Shown here one piece after another: positions 52,022-61,209 of a stretch of DNA of 64,000 bases. Under the pieces are notes generated by a model. It did no database searches and had not been told where the DNA came from. It was given only the letters and a program-made list of their open reading frames with translations. Source of the DNA: Pseudidiomarina woesei (GTDB lineage: Bacteria; Pseudomonadota; Gammaproteobacteria; Enterobacterales; Alteromonadaceae). Positions within the stretch are counted from its first letter, which is position 1. Each line of letters starts with the position of its first letter. The stretch is taken from NCBI RefSeq assembly GCF_001418345.1, contig NZ_LIPW01000003.1, positions 248,001 to 312,000 of the forward strand, in the 5' to 3' direction. The translations under genes were made by a program, and so were the position numbers.

Positions 52022-52993
52022 TTAATAATAGCGAATGGTTGCGCGCCCAATCGTATTCGCGTCGGTACCAAACCATAATGCTTGAGACTGTGGGTCAAAC
52101 ACCATGTGCCGAATAGTACCGCCGCCGCTTTCAACCTCAAATGCCTTGGTAAAGGTTTCGCTGACCGAGTCAAAGCCTACAATACGATTGGGCTGAACGC
52201 CGGTTTCAGCGGCCCAAACATACCCGCGATGATCAATCGCCATGGCATAAGGCATGGAACGCACCCCTGCAGGCATTGGCCACTCGTTTACCTCGTCGGT
52301 AGCTGGATTCCATCGCCCCAAATAACCACCTGCATAATCAACGTACCAGAAATGACCTTGCGCATCGACACCTATTCGTCGTGGTCGGTTTGCGTTTTTT
52401 CTTGGCAATTCAATTTCTTGAATTTCTTTGTTGTCGGTTAACGTCACTAATTTATTGCTACCAAACAGTGTTGCCCATGGCTTTCCTTGAAACACCACAA
52501 GCCCATACGGGCGCGCATTTTTAGTTGGCACATTCCAAAGGGTAATTTCTTGAGTCTTGGCATCCATGTGGCCTATTTGATTGGCCCCTTGGGCACTGAA
52601 AAAAATATCACCATTGAAATCAAACTCCATGGTATGCACGTCACGGCGGCCGTCACCTGGCAATGGATATTGGGTTATTTCGTAGGTTTCACGGTCAATT
52701 TTACCAATATGAGCGCCTTTATTGCCGGCGTACCAAGCACCTCGCTCGTCAACAATAATATTGTGCGGCCCCGCCCCTTTGGGCAAATCAATGCGCTCGA
52801 ACTCGCCCGTTTCAGGGTTCAACACCGCCGCGTAGTCAGCTCGCTGCCCAACAAACCACACTTCATCAGGCGCTGCCACGTAGGGGTCGCGCGGCCGCGA
52901 ATTCTCCCACGGCACCTGCCATTCGGTGATGTCGAGTGTCGCATTGGCCGCAGCATCGCCAGCCATCATCAAAGCAAAAGTCATTGCCAACAT
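52022..52993 (-). CDS. Vgb-like secreted beta-propeller protein
   Basis: Predicted exported seven-bladed propeller of 323 residues resembling virginiamycin B lyase. Repeated blades carry the pattern of Trp/Phe-x-glycine strands (WYAGNKGAHIGKIDRETYEI, FFSAQGANQIGHMDAKTQEI, WYVDYAGGYLGRWNPATDEV, each followed by an acidic-polar turn). The ATG at 52993 follows a GAGG site and opens a signal peptide (about 1-18); an in-frame TTG at 53002 lies on that site. True streptogramin lyase activity is unlikely in this setting. Inverted arm C begins 13 bases upstream. Confidence 0.75.
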   Translation of the reverse strand: MLAMTFALMMAGDAAANATLDITEWQVPWENSRPRDPYVAAPDEVWFVGQRADYAAVLNPETGEFERIDLPKGAGPHNIIVDERGAWYAGNKGAHIGKIDRETYEITQYPLPGDGRRDVHTMEFDFNGDIFFSAQGANQIGHMDAKTQEITLWNVPTKNARPYGLVVFQGKPWATLFGSNKLVTLTDNKEIQEIELPRKNANRPRRIGVDAQGHFWYVDYAGGYLGRWNPATDEVNEWPMPAGVRSMPYAMAIDHRGYVWAAETGVQPNRIVGFDSVSETFTKAFEVESGGGTIRHMVFDPQSQALWFGTDANTIGRATIRYY

Positions 52994-53005
52994 ATAAATC
53001 AACCT

Positions 53006-53117
53006 CGATATTAGCTATTGGATATTAGATATTAGTTTAGTACATAACCTATTACTAACTACGCAGGATTTTTCGGCCCGGTTTTTGCTAATATCTAATA
53101 TCCAACAGCTAATAGCG
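53006..53117. repeat. Heptad-repeat inverted pair, locus C
   Basis: Two 30-bp arms, 53006-53035 and 53088-53117, face each other across 52 bp between vgb-like and lysE-type genes. They differ at only two positions when aligned. Each arm is four heptads plus CG: CTAATAT, CTAATAT, CCAATAG (or CCAACAG), CTAATAT (or CTAATAG). The right arm ends 11 bases before the LysE-family start codon. Confidence 0.88.
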
Positions 53118-53128
53118 ATTTTGTACTT

Positions 53129-53755
53129 ATGCTTGAGATTTTTATTGCGGTGCTATTTTTTGCCTTCTCGACCACCATCACCCCTGGGCCCAACAACGTC
53201 ATGATCATGTCATCGGGCATGAACTACGGCATTAAGAACAGCTTGCCTCATTTTTTCGGTATCTGTTTTGGGTTTCCGGTCATGGTGCTCTTGGTGGGGC
53301 TTGGTTTTGGCGTGATTTTTGATCGTTACCCCAACTTGCACCAGCTGATTAAAGTGCTGGGTGTATTGTATTTGCTATGGTTAGCTTGGCACATTGGCAC
53401 CGCTGAACCACAAGCCATAAAGCGGGGCGAGAAAAAGCCATTTAGCTTTTGGCAGGCAGCGCTATTTCAGTGGGTTAATGCCAAGGCATGGGTCATGGCG
53501 ACGGGGGCTGTTGCAGCATTCACTACGGTGCAAGGTTCGCCATTTTTTGAAGTGTTAGCCATTAGTTTGGCGTTTTTCTTAATGGCGTTTCCGTGCGTTG
53601 GGGTTTGGTTGGTGTTTGGCTCGCTGTTACGTAAGTTGCTTACCAACCCAATTATGCAGCGGCTATTTAATATCACCATGGCGCTGATTTTAGTGTTGTC
53701 TATTGTGCCGGTGGTACTTGAGCTATGGCAGTTTTATTTCGCGCCAGCTGCTTAG
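53129..53755 (+). CDS. LysE/RhtB family amino-acid exporter
   Basis: Inner-membrane exporter of 208 residues with about six helices. The signature TTITPGPNNVMIMSSGMNYG near residues 13-32 (read in pieces) is that of the LysE/RhtB family, and FFGICFGFPVMVLLVGLGFG follows. The exported compound cannot be told from sequence. It is divergent from the Vgb-like gene and convergent with recQ. Confidence 0.87.
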   Translation: MLEIFIAVLFFAFSTTITPGPNNVMIMSSGMNYGIKNSLPHFFGICFGFPVMVLLVGLGFGVIFDRYPNLHQLIKVLGVLYLLWLAWHIGTAEPQAIKRGEKKPFSFWQAALFQWVNAKAWVMATGAVAAFTTVQGSPFFEVLAISLAFFLMAFPCVGVWLVFGSLLRKLLTNPIMQRLFNITMALILVLSIVPVVLELWQFYFAPAA

Positions 53756-53769
53756 CAGTTTACATCTAG

Positions 53770-55587
53770 TTAAAAGCGGCTAACCGGCTCGTCATCAGCA
53801 TCTAAATAAGCACTAATGGCTGCGATAAATTCGTGGCCATAGCGTTCTAATTTCTTTTGGCCAACGCCGGTAATAGCGAGCATGGCGGTTTCATCTATTG
53901 GGTAGTTAATCGACATTTCAACCAGCGAGGTGTCGTTAAATACCACAAATGGCGGTACTTCTTCAGCATCGGCAATAGTTTTGCGTAATGCCCGCAAGCG
54001 ACGGAATAACACTTTGTCATAGTCGCCACGGTCTGCCACTCGCGGCTTACTTACCACTAAGTTAATGCGCGGCTCTGCCAGTTGTAGGGCAATGTCACCG
54101 CGTAGCACGGGACGTGCGGCTTCGGTTAGCTGCAATATGCCATATTGCTGCACATTCTGAATTAACAAACCGCGGTGAATGAGCTGACGCACCACACCCA
54201 GCCAATATTCGTGGCTATGCTCAGCACCAAGCGCATAGGTAGATAGTTTATCGTGGCCCAGCTCCATAAGACGCTGTGATTTGCTGCCTCGCAGTACATC
54301 AATCACATGGTTAACGCCAAAGCGTTGACCAACGCGATACACACAGGACAGTACTTTTTGTGCATCGACCGTGCCGTCATATTGACGCGGCGGGTCCAAA
54401 CAGATATCGCAGTTACCGCAGGGTTTGTCGCGGTATTCACTAAAATAATTTAGTAGCACTAAACGGCGACAAGTTTGCGCCTCGCACATTGACTGCATAG
54501 CCGCAAACTTATGCTGCTCAATTCGCCGACGTTCGTCGTCTGGGTTTTGTAAAATAATGCTTTGAATCCAGCCGGCGTCCGACGGGTCATACAGCAATAC
54601 GGCTTCAGCAGGCAAGCCATCACGGCCAGCTCGGCCGGTTTCCTGGTAATAGCCCTCAACGCTGCGCGGTACGTCAAAGTGCACAACAAATCGCACGTTT
54701 GGCTTGTTTATTCCCATGCCAAAAGCGACCGTTGCCACCACCACGTCAATGTCATCGCGCACAAAGCCACGCAATACAAATTCACGCTGTTCATGCTCCA
54801 TTCCAGCATGATAACCCGCGGCTTTTAGCCCCTCGCGTTGTAGTTTTTCAGCAAGCTCTTCAACTTTTTTGCGACTGCCACAGTAGACAATACCGGAGGC
54901 GCCGCGTTGTTTTTTAATGTAATCAGTTACTTGCTTATAAGGCTTGTACTTTTCTTCCACCACGTAACGAATATTCGGGCGATCAAACGAGCCTTTATAA
55001 ACAACCGGCTGATGCAGGTGTAGACGCGTGATGATATCCGACTCGGTTGCCGCATCTGCGGTTGCGGTTAACGCCATAAACGGAACGTTCGGTAGGCTTT
55101 CTCGCAATTGCCCAAGCTGCCCATATTCAGGGCGGAAGTCATGCCCCCATTGTGAAATACAGTGGGCTTCGTCAATAGCCACTAGGTTGACTTGCCATTG
55201 TTGCAGTTGACGCATAAAGAAGCTTTGCATGGCGCGTTCGGGGCTAACATACAACAACCGAATCTCGTTGTTGTGTAACTGCTGCATTACCGTGGTATTT
55301 TGCTCTGGCGTTAAACTATTATTCAGCGCCGCAGCAGCCACCCCCATAGCCTGCAAGGCTTCCACTTGATCTTGCATAAGACTAATCAACGGGGAAATAA
55401 CCACCGTTAAGCCTGTTCCAGCTAGCGCTGGCAGTTGGTAACACAGTGACTTACCCCCCCCGGTTGGCATTAACACTAACGCGTCATGCCCTTGCTGCAC
55501 GGCTTCAATGACCTGTAATTGGCCTTCGCGAAACGCGGTATAGCCAAATACATCGGCAAGAAGTTGTGACAGCGTAGAGTCAGACAA
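53770..55587 (-). CDS. recQ: ATP-dependent DNA helicase RecQ
   Basis: 3'-5' superfamily 2 helicase in the RecF recombination pathway. The 605-residue protein has Walker A MPTGGGKS near residue 48, the DEAH box in AIDEAHCISQWGHDFR near 140, motif VI ETGRAGRDG near 320, the zinc-binding cysteines CRR...CGNCDIC near 370-385 and a C-terminal HRDC domain (about 520-600). I chose the TTG at 55587, preceded by GGAGACGC, giving the E. coli length; a GTG at 55656 would add 23 residues. Confidence 0.93.
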   Translation of the reverse strand: MSDSTLSQLLADVFGYTAFREGQLQVIEAVQQGHDALVLMPTGGGKSLCYQLPALAGTGLTVVISPLISLMQDQVEALQAMGVAAAALNNSLTPEQNTTVMQQLHNNEIRLLYVSPERAMQSFFMRQLQQWQVNLVAIDEAHCISQWGHDFRPEYGQLGQLRESLPNVPFMALTATADAATESDIITRLHLHQPVVYKGSFDRPNIRYVVEEKYKPYKQVTDYIKKQRGASGIVYCGSRKKVEELAEKLQREGLKAAGYHAGMEHEQREFVLRGFVRDDIDVVVATVAFGMGINKPNVRFVVHFDVPRSVEGYYQETGRAGRDGLPAEAVLLYDPSDAGWIQSIILQNPDDERRRIEQHKFAAMQSMCEAQTCRRLVLLNYFSEYRDKPCGNCDICLDPPRQYDGTVDAQKVLSCVYRVGQRFGVNHVIDVLRGSKSQRLMELGHDKLSTYALGAEHSHEYWLGVVRQLIHRGLLIQNVQQYGILQLTEAARPVLRGDIALQLAEPRINLVVSKPRVADRGDYDKVLFRRLRALRKTIADAEEVPPFVVFNDTSLVEMSINYPIDETAMLAITGVGQKKLERYGHEFIAAISAYLDADDEPVSRF

Positions 55588-55734
55588 AATAGCGTCTCCA
55601 ATTGACGGCAAGCTATGGAAAACCCTATTGTATGCATCCCGCTTGCGAAGCTCCACCTACATGATGGTAAATCCGTGATATTCTGCTGGTGGCTGCTGTT
55701 TTTTCGTACAATTCAACTGTGAGATGTAATATTC

Positions 55735-56634
55735 ATGACCGATGACGCTGCTCGTAGTCGCCAAGGAGTGTTTTTTGCGATCGCTGCTTATACCATGTGG
55801 GGCGTTGCACCTGTTTATTTTAAATGGCTTGAGTCTGTCCCGGCGCTAGAAATACTCAGCCACCGAATTATTTGGTCGTTTATTCTGGTGCTAGCTCTTA
55901 TTATGGTATTAGGTCGCGCTGGCCGCTTAAAACCCGTGCTGCAGAACAAAAAGCAAATGCTACGCCTAGCGCTAGCGACCTGCCTGCTGGGCGGCAATTG
56001 GTTTTTGTTTATTTGGGCAATTAACAACGATCATATTCTTGACGCCAGCTTAGGGTATTACATTAACCCGCTGTTAAATGTGGCGATTGGCATGGCATTC
56101 TTTGGTGAACGCATGCGCAATATGCAGCTTGTTGCAATTGCGCTTGCCGTAACAGGCGTGCTTATTCAGGTAATTTCGTTCGGCTCGGTACCTTGGGTAG
56201 CATTAGCGCTGGCCTGCAGCTTCGCAATTTATGGTGCTATTCGTAAACGCTTGCCGATTGATTCAATGACTGGCTTGTGGCTAGAAACCTTGATTTTATT
56301 ACCCGCGGTACTGGTTTACATGGTGTTTTTCGCAAGCTCAAGTGCGGCAGATATGACCCAGAACACGTGGCAAATTAATACCCTGCTCGTTGCCGCTGGC
56401 GTCGTCACCACCGCGCCATTGCTCTGCTTCACCGCTGCCGCCCAACGCATTCGATATTCAACGCTTGGTTTTTTCCAATACATTGGCCCGTCATTAATGT
56501 TTATTCTGGCGGTGTGGGTTTATGGCGAACCACTGGCCACTGATAAACTTGTCACTTTTGGTATTATTTGGCTAGCGTTGGCCATTTACAGCTTAGACAC
56601 GCTGCTATTTCAGCAGCGTTCTAAGCGTGCGTAA
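55735..56634 (+). CDS. rarD: EamA-family permease RarD
   Basis: Ten-helix inner-membrane protein of the drug/metabolite transporter superfamily, 299 residues. The RarD pattern QGVFFAIAAYTMWGVAPVYFKWL near residue 10 (read in pieces), NWFLFIWAINNDHILDASLGYYINPLLNV near 85 and FTAAAQRIRYSTLGFFQYIGPSLMF near 225 are present. Its E. coli homologue is linked to chloramphenicol sensitivity; true substrate unknown. The end overlaps the convergent uvrD by 25 bases. Confidence 0.9.
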   Translation: MTDDAARSRQGVFFAIAAYTMWGVAPVYFKWLESVPALEILSHRIIWSFILVLALIMVLGRAGRLKPVLQNKKQMLRLALATCLLGGNWFLFIWAINNDHILDASLGYYINPLLNVAIGMAFFGERMRNMQLVAIALAVTGVLIQVISFGSVPWVALALACSFAIYGAIRKRLPIDSMTGLWLETLILLPAVLVYMVFFASSSAADMTQNTWQINTLLVAAGVVTTAPLLCFTAAAQRIRYSTLGFFQYIGPSLMFILAVWVYGEPLATDKLVTFGIIWLALAIYSLDTLLFQQRSKRA

Positions 56635-58805
56635 GCAACCACCAACCATTTGCTGCCCACATCGTCGAAATTAATTTGTATACGACTTTGTGGGCCAGTG
56701 CCTTCGTAGTTCAACACCGTGCCTTCGCCAAATTTAGTGTGGCGCACACGTTGCCCCAAGCTGTAGCCGGTTTCTTCAAAGGCTTGATGGCTAGCGCCGC
56801 TATGAAAACGCCCTAATGCCGGCGAATGGTGTTTGGTTGTGGCTTGCAAACGCACATGGTTGAGCATTTCGGGCGGCATTTCCCCCACAAAACGGCTGAT
56901 GCGGTTAATACGTTCTTGGCCATAAATACGGCGCTGCTCGGCATAGGTAATCACTAACTTTTGCATGGCGCGCGTCATGCCGACATAACACAAGCGGCGC
57001 TCTTCTTCTAAGCGGCCACTTTCCCCCAACGACATTTGTGATGGGAATAAACCTTCTTCTACGCCCACCATAAACACCAATGGAAACTCGAGGCCCTTGG
57101 CACTGTGCAAGGTCATCAGTTGCACCGCGTCTTGGTGCGCATCGGCTTGCTCTTCGCCAGACTCAAGCGCAGCATGAGCCAAGAAGGCATTTAACGGGGT
57201 CATGTCATCTTCAATCACATCATCTAAGGTATTGAAGTTGTCACAGGCGTTTACCAGCTCTTTTAAGTTTTCTACCCGTGTTTCAGCTTTCTCGCCTTTT
57301 TCTGATTCATACATGGCCATTAAACCAGAGCTTTTTATCACGGTGTCAGCTTGGCGCCCAAGTGGGTAGTCGGCGGTTTCATCTTCAAGCTGATCAATTA
57401 AATCTAAAAAGGCTTTTACGGCGTTGCCGGCACGACCTGACAGCACTTTTTCGTGCACCAACTGCTTCGCAGCTTCCCACATGGGTAGGCCACGTTCGCG
57501 AGCACCACTGCGAATAATATCTAGGGTACGGTCACCGATGCCGCGGGTGGGGGTGTTGATGACACGCTCAAGTGCGGCGTCGTCATTGCGGCTCGCCAAC
57601 AAGCGCAGATAACCTAGTGCGTCTTTCACTTCTTGACGATCAAAAAAGCGCAACCCGCCATAAATACGATAGGGTATGCGCGCATGCAGCAAGGCTTCTT
57701 CTAGCACCCGCGATTGCGCGTTACTGCGATATAAAATGGCGACATCTTGCAGCGCATTGCCATGTTCATTCCACTGTTCTATGCGCCCAGCAATGTACCG
57801 CGCTTCGTCCATTTCATTGAACGCTGCGTAAAGATCAATAGGCTCGCCTGAAGCGCCTTCGGTCCAGAGCTCTTTACCTAAGCGCCCGTCATTGTTGGCA
57901 ATAACTTCATTGGCGGCAGTCAAAATATTATTGGTTGAACGGTAATTCTGCTCTAATCGAATGGTGAGCACATTCGGAAAATCGCGCAAAAACTGGTGAA
58001 TATTCTCAACCTTTGCACCACGCCAGCCATAAATAGATTGGTCGTCATCGCCCACAATAGTCACATAATTATTGTGCTCGGTTTCTTGCCCCACACCGGA
58101 GAGCAGTTTAATCCATGCATATTGAATGGTATTGGTGTCTTGAAATTCGTCCACCAAAATATGTCGAAAACGGCGTTGATAATGCTCGCGCACGTGACGA
58201 TTCTCGCGCAGTAATTCTTGTGCTCGCAACAGCAACTCAGCGAAATCAACAAGCCCCGCGCGATCACAGGCAACTTGGTAGGCGTCATAAATTTCTTTGA
58301 ATGTTCGCTCATTAATGTCGTAGCCGTCTAAGTGATGCGGCCGCAGGCCTTCATCTTTTTTGGCATTAATAAACCACTGTGCTTGCTTAGGCGGCCAACG
58401 CTTTTCATCTAGGTTTAGACTTTTAATGGTGCGCTTAATCAAGCGCTGTTGGTCGTCACTATCAAGAATTTGAAAGTTCTGCGGCAATCCAACATCCATA
58501 TAATGCGCGCGTAATAAACGGTGGGCCAATCCGTGAAAGGTGCCCATCCACATGGCCCGCACCGAACTACCTAACAGCTGCTCAACGCGCCCACGCATTT
58601 CAGCCGCGGCTTTATTGGTAAAAGTTACCGCCATAATGCTATGCGGTGACAAACCGCGCTCTTGAATAAGCCACGCAATACGATGTACCAGCACCCGTGT
58701 TTTACCACTGCCAGCGCCAGCAAGCACCAACATATGGCGCTCATCTGCACCAACGGCTTCGCGCTGTTTGTCATTCAATGGGGCAAGTAAAGGATGCTCA
58801 TGCAT
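56610..58805 (-). CDS. uvrD: DNA helicase II UvrD
   Basis: Superfamily 1A 3'-5' helicase in nucleotide excision and mismatch repair. The 731-residue protein has Walker A AGAGSGKT at residues 29-36, VDEFQDTN near 220, GDDDQSIYGWRGA near 250 and LMTLHSAKGLEFPLVFMVG near 565. The C-terminal Tudor-like domain ends VGSKWLVVAYARLERC. A LexA-type box lies 45 bp upstream. It is the last gene of the lptM-lysA-dapF-xerC run, in the order conserved in gammaproteobacteria. Confidence 0.96.
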   Translation of the reverse strand: MHEHPLLAPLNDKQREAVGADERHMLVLAGAGSGKTRVLVHRIAWLIQERGLSPHSIMAVTFTNKAAAEMRGRVEQLLGSSVRAMWMGTFHGLAHRLLRAHYMDVGLPQNFQILDSDDQQRLIKRTIKSLNLDEKRWPPKQAQWFINAKKDEGLRPHHLDGYDINERTFKEIYDAYQVACDRAGLVDFAELLLRAQELLRENRHVREHYQRRFRHILVDEFQDTNTIQYAWIKLLSGVGQETEHNNYVTIVGDDDQSIYGWRGAKVENIHQFLRDFPNVLTIRLEQNYRSTNNILTAANEVIANNDGRLGKELWTEGASGEPIDLYAAFNEMDEARYIAGRIEQWNEHGNALQDVAILYRSNAQSRVLEEALLHARIPYRIYGGLRFFDRQEVKDALGYLRLLASRNDDAALERVINTPTRGIGDRTLDIIRSGARERGLPMWEAAKQLVHEKVLSGRAGNAVKAFLDLIDQLEDETADYPLGRQADTVIKSSGLMAMYESEKGEKAETRVENLKELVNACDNFNTLDDVIEDDMTPLNAFLAHAALESGEEQADAHQDAVQLMTLHSAKGLEFPLVFMVGVEEGLFPSQMSLGESGRLEEERRLCYVGMTRAMQKLVITYAEQRRIYGQERINRISRFVGEMPPEMLNHVRLQATTKHHSPALGRFHSGASHQAFEETGYSLGQRVRHTKFGEGTVLNYEGTGPQSRIQINFDDVGSKWLVVAYARLERC

Positions 58806-58849
58806 GGAAAGTCACCAAAAATTCAAAATTGCAGTGTAGTGGCTGAATA

Positions 58850-58865
58850 CTGTATATGCAACCAG
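58850..58865 (-). promoter_or_regulatory. LexA (SOS) box upstream of uvrD
   Basis: CTGT-ATATGCAA-CCAG matches the LexA consensus CTGT-N8-ACAG at seven of eight fixed positions, and the flanking TA before it also fits. It lies 45 bp from the uvrD start, as expected for an SOS gene. Confidence 0.75.
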
Positions 58866-58868
58866 TTG

Positions 58869-59591
58869 TCATGTGGTTTTCAATAGAAATTGTGCGAGTT
58901 TTGCTAAGTCATGATAGGCCAATGTCGGCAATACCTGTAAGTGCTCAGCTCGCCCCAAGCCACCGGTAAACCAAGCGCTTTGCCAACCAACTCGGTGGGC
59001 ACCTAAAACATCAGCGCTGGGACTGTCTCCCACATGCAACCAATTGTATGGCGCAAGCTGTGGCTGCATGGCTGAGGCAGCTTGAAACATATCCGCAAAT
59101 GGCTTGCCGCGAAGGCTATCTGAGGGCTGCAGCACGCCTTGAAAATAATCACCAAGGCCAATGGCGTCTACATTCACGTTGCCATTGCTCAGTGCGTACA
59201 GCGGATAACGCTCAGCAAGTGCGGCAAGCTGCTGATGTACCGCAGGCGCAATATCAACCGCATTACGATGGCTCATAAAGTGAGCAAATGCCGCGTCGGC
59301 ACCAGCTCGAGCTTCGTCGGCACCAATACCAAAAGATTGCAAGCCAGCCGCCAACGCTCGTAACCGCAATTGCGTCATGTTACTTGCCAAATCGGGTTCA
59401 CGGCGCATCAGGGCCATGCGGTGTGCCGACCAGTCAGCAGCCTGCCAGGTTGCAGTTTGAGGAAATTCTCGCACCACAAAATCGCGCACCGCCTGTTCGG
59501 CTCGCTGCATAACAGGTACATTGTCGTAAAGCGTGTCATCAAGATCAAAGCTTAGCGCTTGAACCGGCATGAGGCGTCGATAAAACTGCAT
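58869..59591 (-). CDS. yigB: HAD-IA phosphatase, YigB-like
   Basis: Haloacid-dehalogenase-fold phosphatase of 240 residues; E. coli YigB dephosphorylates a riboflavin-pathway intermediate and other small substrates. Motif I SFDLDDTLYDN near residue 15, motif II LYALSNGN near 130 and motifs III/IV KPFADMFQAA and LHVGDSPSADVLGAHRVGW near 165-205 are present. The frame allows starts at 59591 or 59570; the former is kept. It lies between xerC and uvrD, the conserved position of yigB. Confidence 0.87.
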   Translation of the reverse strand: MQFYRRLMPVQALSFDLDDTLYDNVPVMQRAEQAVRDFVVREFPQTATWQAADWSAHRMALMRREPDLASNMTQLRLRALAAGLQSFGIGADEARAGADAAFAHFMSHRNAVDIAPAVHQQLAALAERYPLYALSNGNVNVDAIGLGDYFQGVLQPSDSLRGKPFADMFQAASAMQPQLAPYNWLHVGDSPSADVLGAHRVGWQSAWFTGGLGRAEHLQVLPTLAYHDLAKLAQFLLKTT

Positions 59592-59600
59592 GTTAAGCCT

Positions 59601-60503
59601 TTATTTTTTCTTCCTGGCGCGCGGATGGGCGCCATCATATACCTTGGCAAGGTGCTGAAAGTCTAAGTGGGTATATACCTGCGTGGTACTCAAGTTAGCA
59701 TGCCCAAGTAGTTCTTGCACTGCGCGTAAATCACCGCTCGATTCTAACATATGTGAAGCAAACGAGTGACGCAGTTTATGGGGGTGTAAGTTGCCTTTGA
59801 GCCCTTGTTGCTGCCCCCAGAAGTTCAAGCGTACTTGCACGGTACGAGGATTAATACGCTGTTGGCGTTGCGATATGAATAATGCCACTTCGTCTAGTTT
59901 GCTGCCCAACCACTGGGCACGCACGGGTAACCAGCGCTCGAGCGCTTCGGCTGCGCAACGACCATAGGGCACAATACGCGTTTTATTGCCTTTACCAAGC
60001 ACGCGAAGCTCGCGGTGGCGACTATGAATGGCATCGATGTCTAAAGCAACCAATTCGGCCAAGCGCAAACCACTGCCATAAAGTAATTCCATCATCGCAG
60101 CATCACGTATGGCGAGCGGATCATCTTGGGGCAACTGCAACAGTTGACTAATGCTATCCACATCGAGGTTTTTCGGAAGCCGTTTGGCGGCGCGCGGAGC
60201 TTTGAGTTGTGCGGCAGGGTTGTCGAGCAACCACTGGTCGCGCATTAAATAATTACAGAAGGTGCGCCATGCGGCTAAACGCAGTGCTAGCGATGCATCA
60301 CCCAAACCACGCCGGCGCCAGCTAATAAATAAGCGTTCAAGCACGGGCAACGTGAGTTGTTCTGGCGCTGTGACCTGAGTGCCGGCTAGTTCGACAAGGT
60401 CGTCTGCTAAAATGGCGCCATAACTGCGCAAAGTGTGCTCGGCGAGCCCGCGCTCGCCGGCTAAGTGATCAAGAAAGCGTTGCCTTAGCGCATCAAGCGT
60501 CAT
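59601..60503 (-). CDS. xerC: Tyrosine recombinase XerC
   Basis: Site-specific recombinase that with XerD resolves chromosome dimers at dif. The 300-residue protein has the N-terminal SAM-like DNA-binding domain and the catalytic residues Arg in LYGSGLRLAEL, Lys near VLGKGNKTR, His-x2-Arg in HPHKLRHSF, His in LLGHANLS and the nucleophile Tyr in TTQVYTHLDF. The ATG at 60503 overlaps the DUF484 stop by 11 bases; a longer frame to 60536 runs into that gene. Confidence 0.95.
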   Translation of the reverse strand: MTLDALRQRFLDHLAGERGLAEHTLRSYGAILADDLVELAGTQVTAPEQLTLPVLERLFISWRRRGLGDASLALRLAAWRTFCNYLMRDQWLLDNPAAQLKAPRAAKRLPKNLDVDSISQLLQLPQDDPLAIRDAAMMELLYGSGLRLAELVALDIDAIHSRHRELRVLGKGNKTRIVPYGRCAAEALERWLPVRAQWLGSKLDEVALFISQRQQRINPRTVQVRLNFWGQQQGLKGNLHPHKLRHSFASHMLESSGDLRAVQELLGHANLSTTQVYTHLDFQHLAKVYDGAHPRARKKK

Positions 60504-61209
60504 CGCTCTGGGCCTGATAACTTGCCTGATGAGCAAGCAGCGGAGGCAAAATCTTGGTCAGTAGTGCTTGCAACTGACGCACTAATAAAGTGTCCATTGC
60601 CGGCTCAAAATGCCCAGCGTCATGGTTGCCTATGGCCAACATACCCAACTCGCCTTTGTCGCCCAATAAAATCAACGCCACTGAAGCAATGGGCTCGTTC
60701 GGGAAGAGTAATTTCTTTTCATCTTCCGTTAACCGGCCCAAGTACACATTGGCTGACTGAAAACGCTTGCTTAATAGTTTTTTGTGCGTGTCGGCGGCAA
60801 AGGTAAACTGCTCGTCTAACTCAATTGGGCTATCAAAAAACTTCAATGACAACGCTGGCATATTCAGTTGCGTTGAAAACGTTTCTTGTAGCGCGTCCAT
60901 CACTTCAGCTAAATGGTTGCAGGCCAGTAGCGCCACATACAAATCACTGTAAGCACGAAAGAGCTCTTCGTTGCGGCGTGCGGTGACCATTAAGTCGGTA
61001 ATTTCTTCTTCAAGCTGCATAATGCGTTGGCGCAATACTTGCTGCTGACGCTCAACTAGCGACACTGCGCCGCGTTCTTGATGACGCAAACTCAGTTGCT
61101 TAAGTAACTGCGGATGATGCTCAAAAAAGTCTGGGTTCTCGGCCAAATACTGCGCTATTAGCGTGTCATCAACCACTGGGTTCGGTATTGCTTTAACGTC
61201 CGTCGTCAT
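60493..61209 (-). CDS. DUF484 family protein
   Basis: Conserved GAF-like protein of 238 residues, always between dapF and xerC in this synteny; function unknown. [47 protein letters not shown] (read in pieces) is the family's N-terminal signature with a predicted coiled coil (about 55-80). The C-terminal GAF-like domain includes [24 protein letters not shown]. Start and end overlap dapF by four and xerC by 11 bases, so it is in the operon. Confidence 0.88.
   Translation of the reverse strand: MTTDVKAIPNPVVDDTLIAQYLAENPDFFEHHPQLLKQLSLRHQERGAVSLVERQQQVLRQRIMQLEEEITDLMVTARRNEELFRAYSDLYVALLACNHLAEVMDALQETFSTQLNMPALSLKFFDSPIELDEQFTFAADTHKKLLSKRFQSANVYLGRLTEDEKKLLFPNEPIASVALILLGDKGELGMLAIGNHDAGHFEPAMDTLLVRQLQALLTKILPPLLAHQASYQAQSDDA

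Noticed and set aside
52022-52993. Streptogramin resistance by a true virginiamycin B lyase
   Set aside because: Propeller resemblance alone does not show lyase activity; catalytic residues cannot be confirmed by eye, and the exported setting argues against antibiotic resistance.
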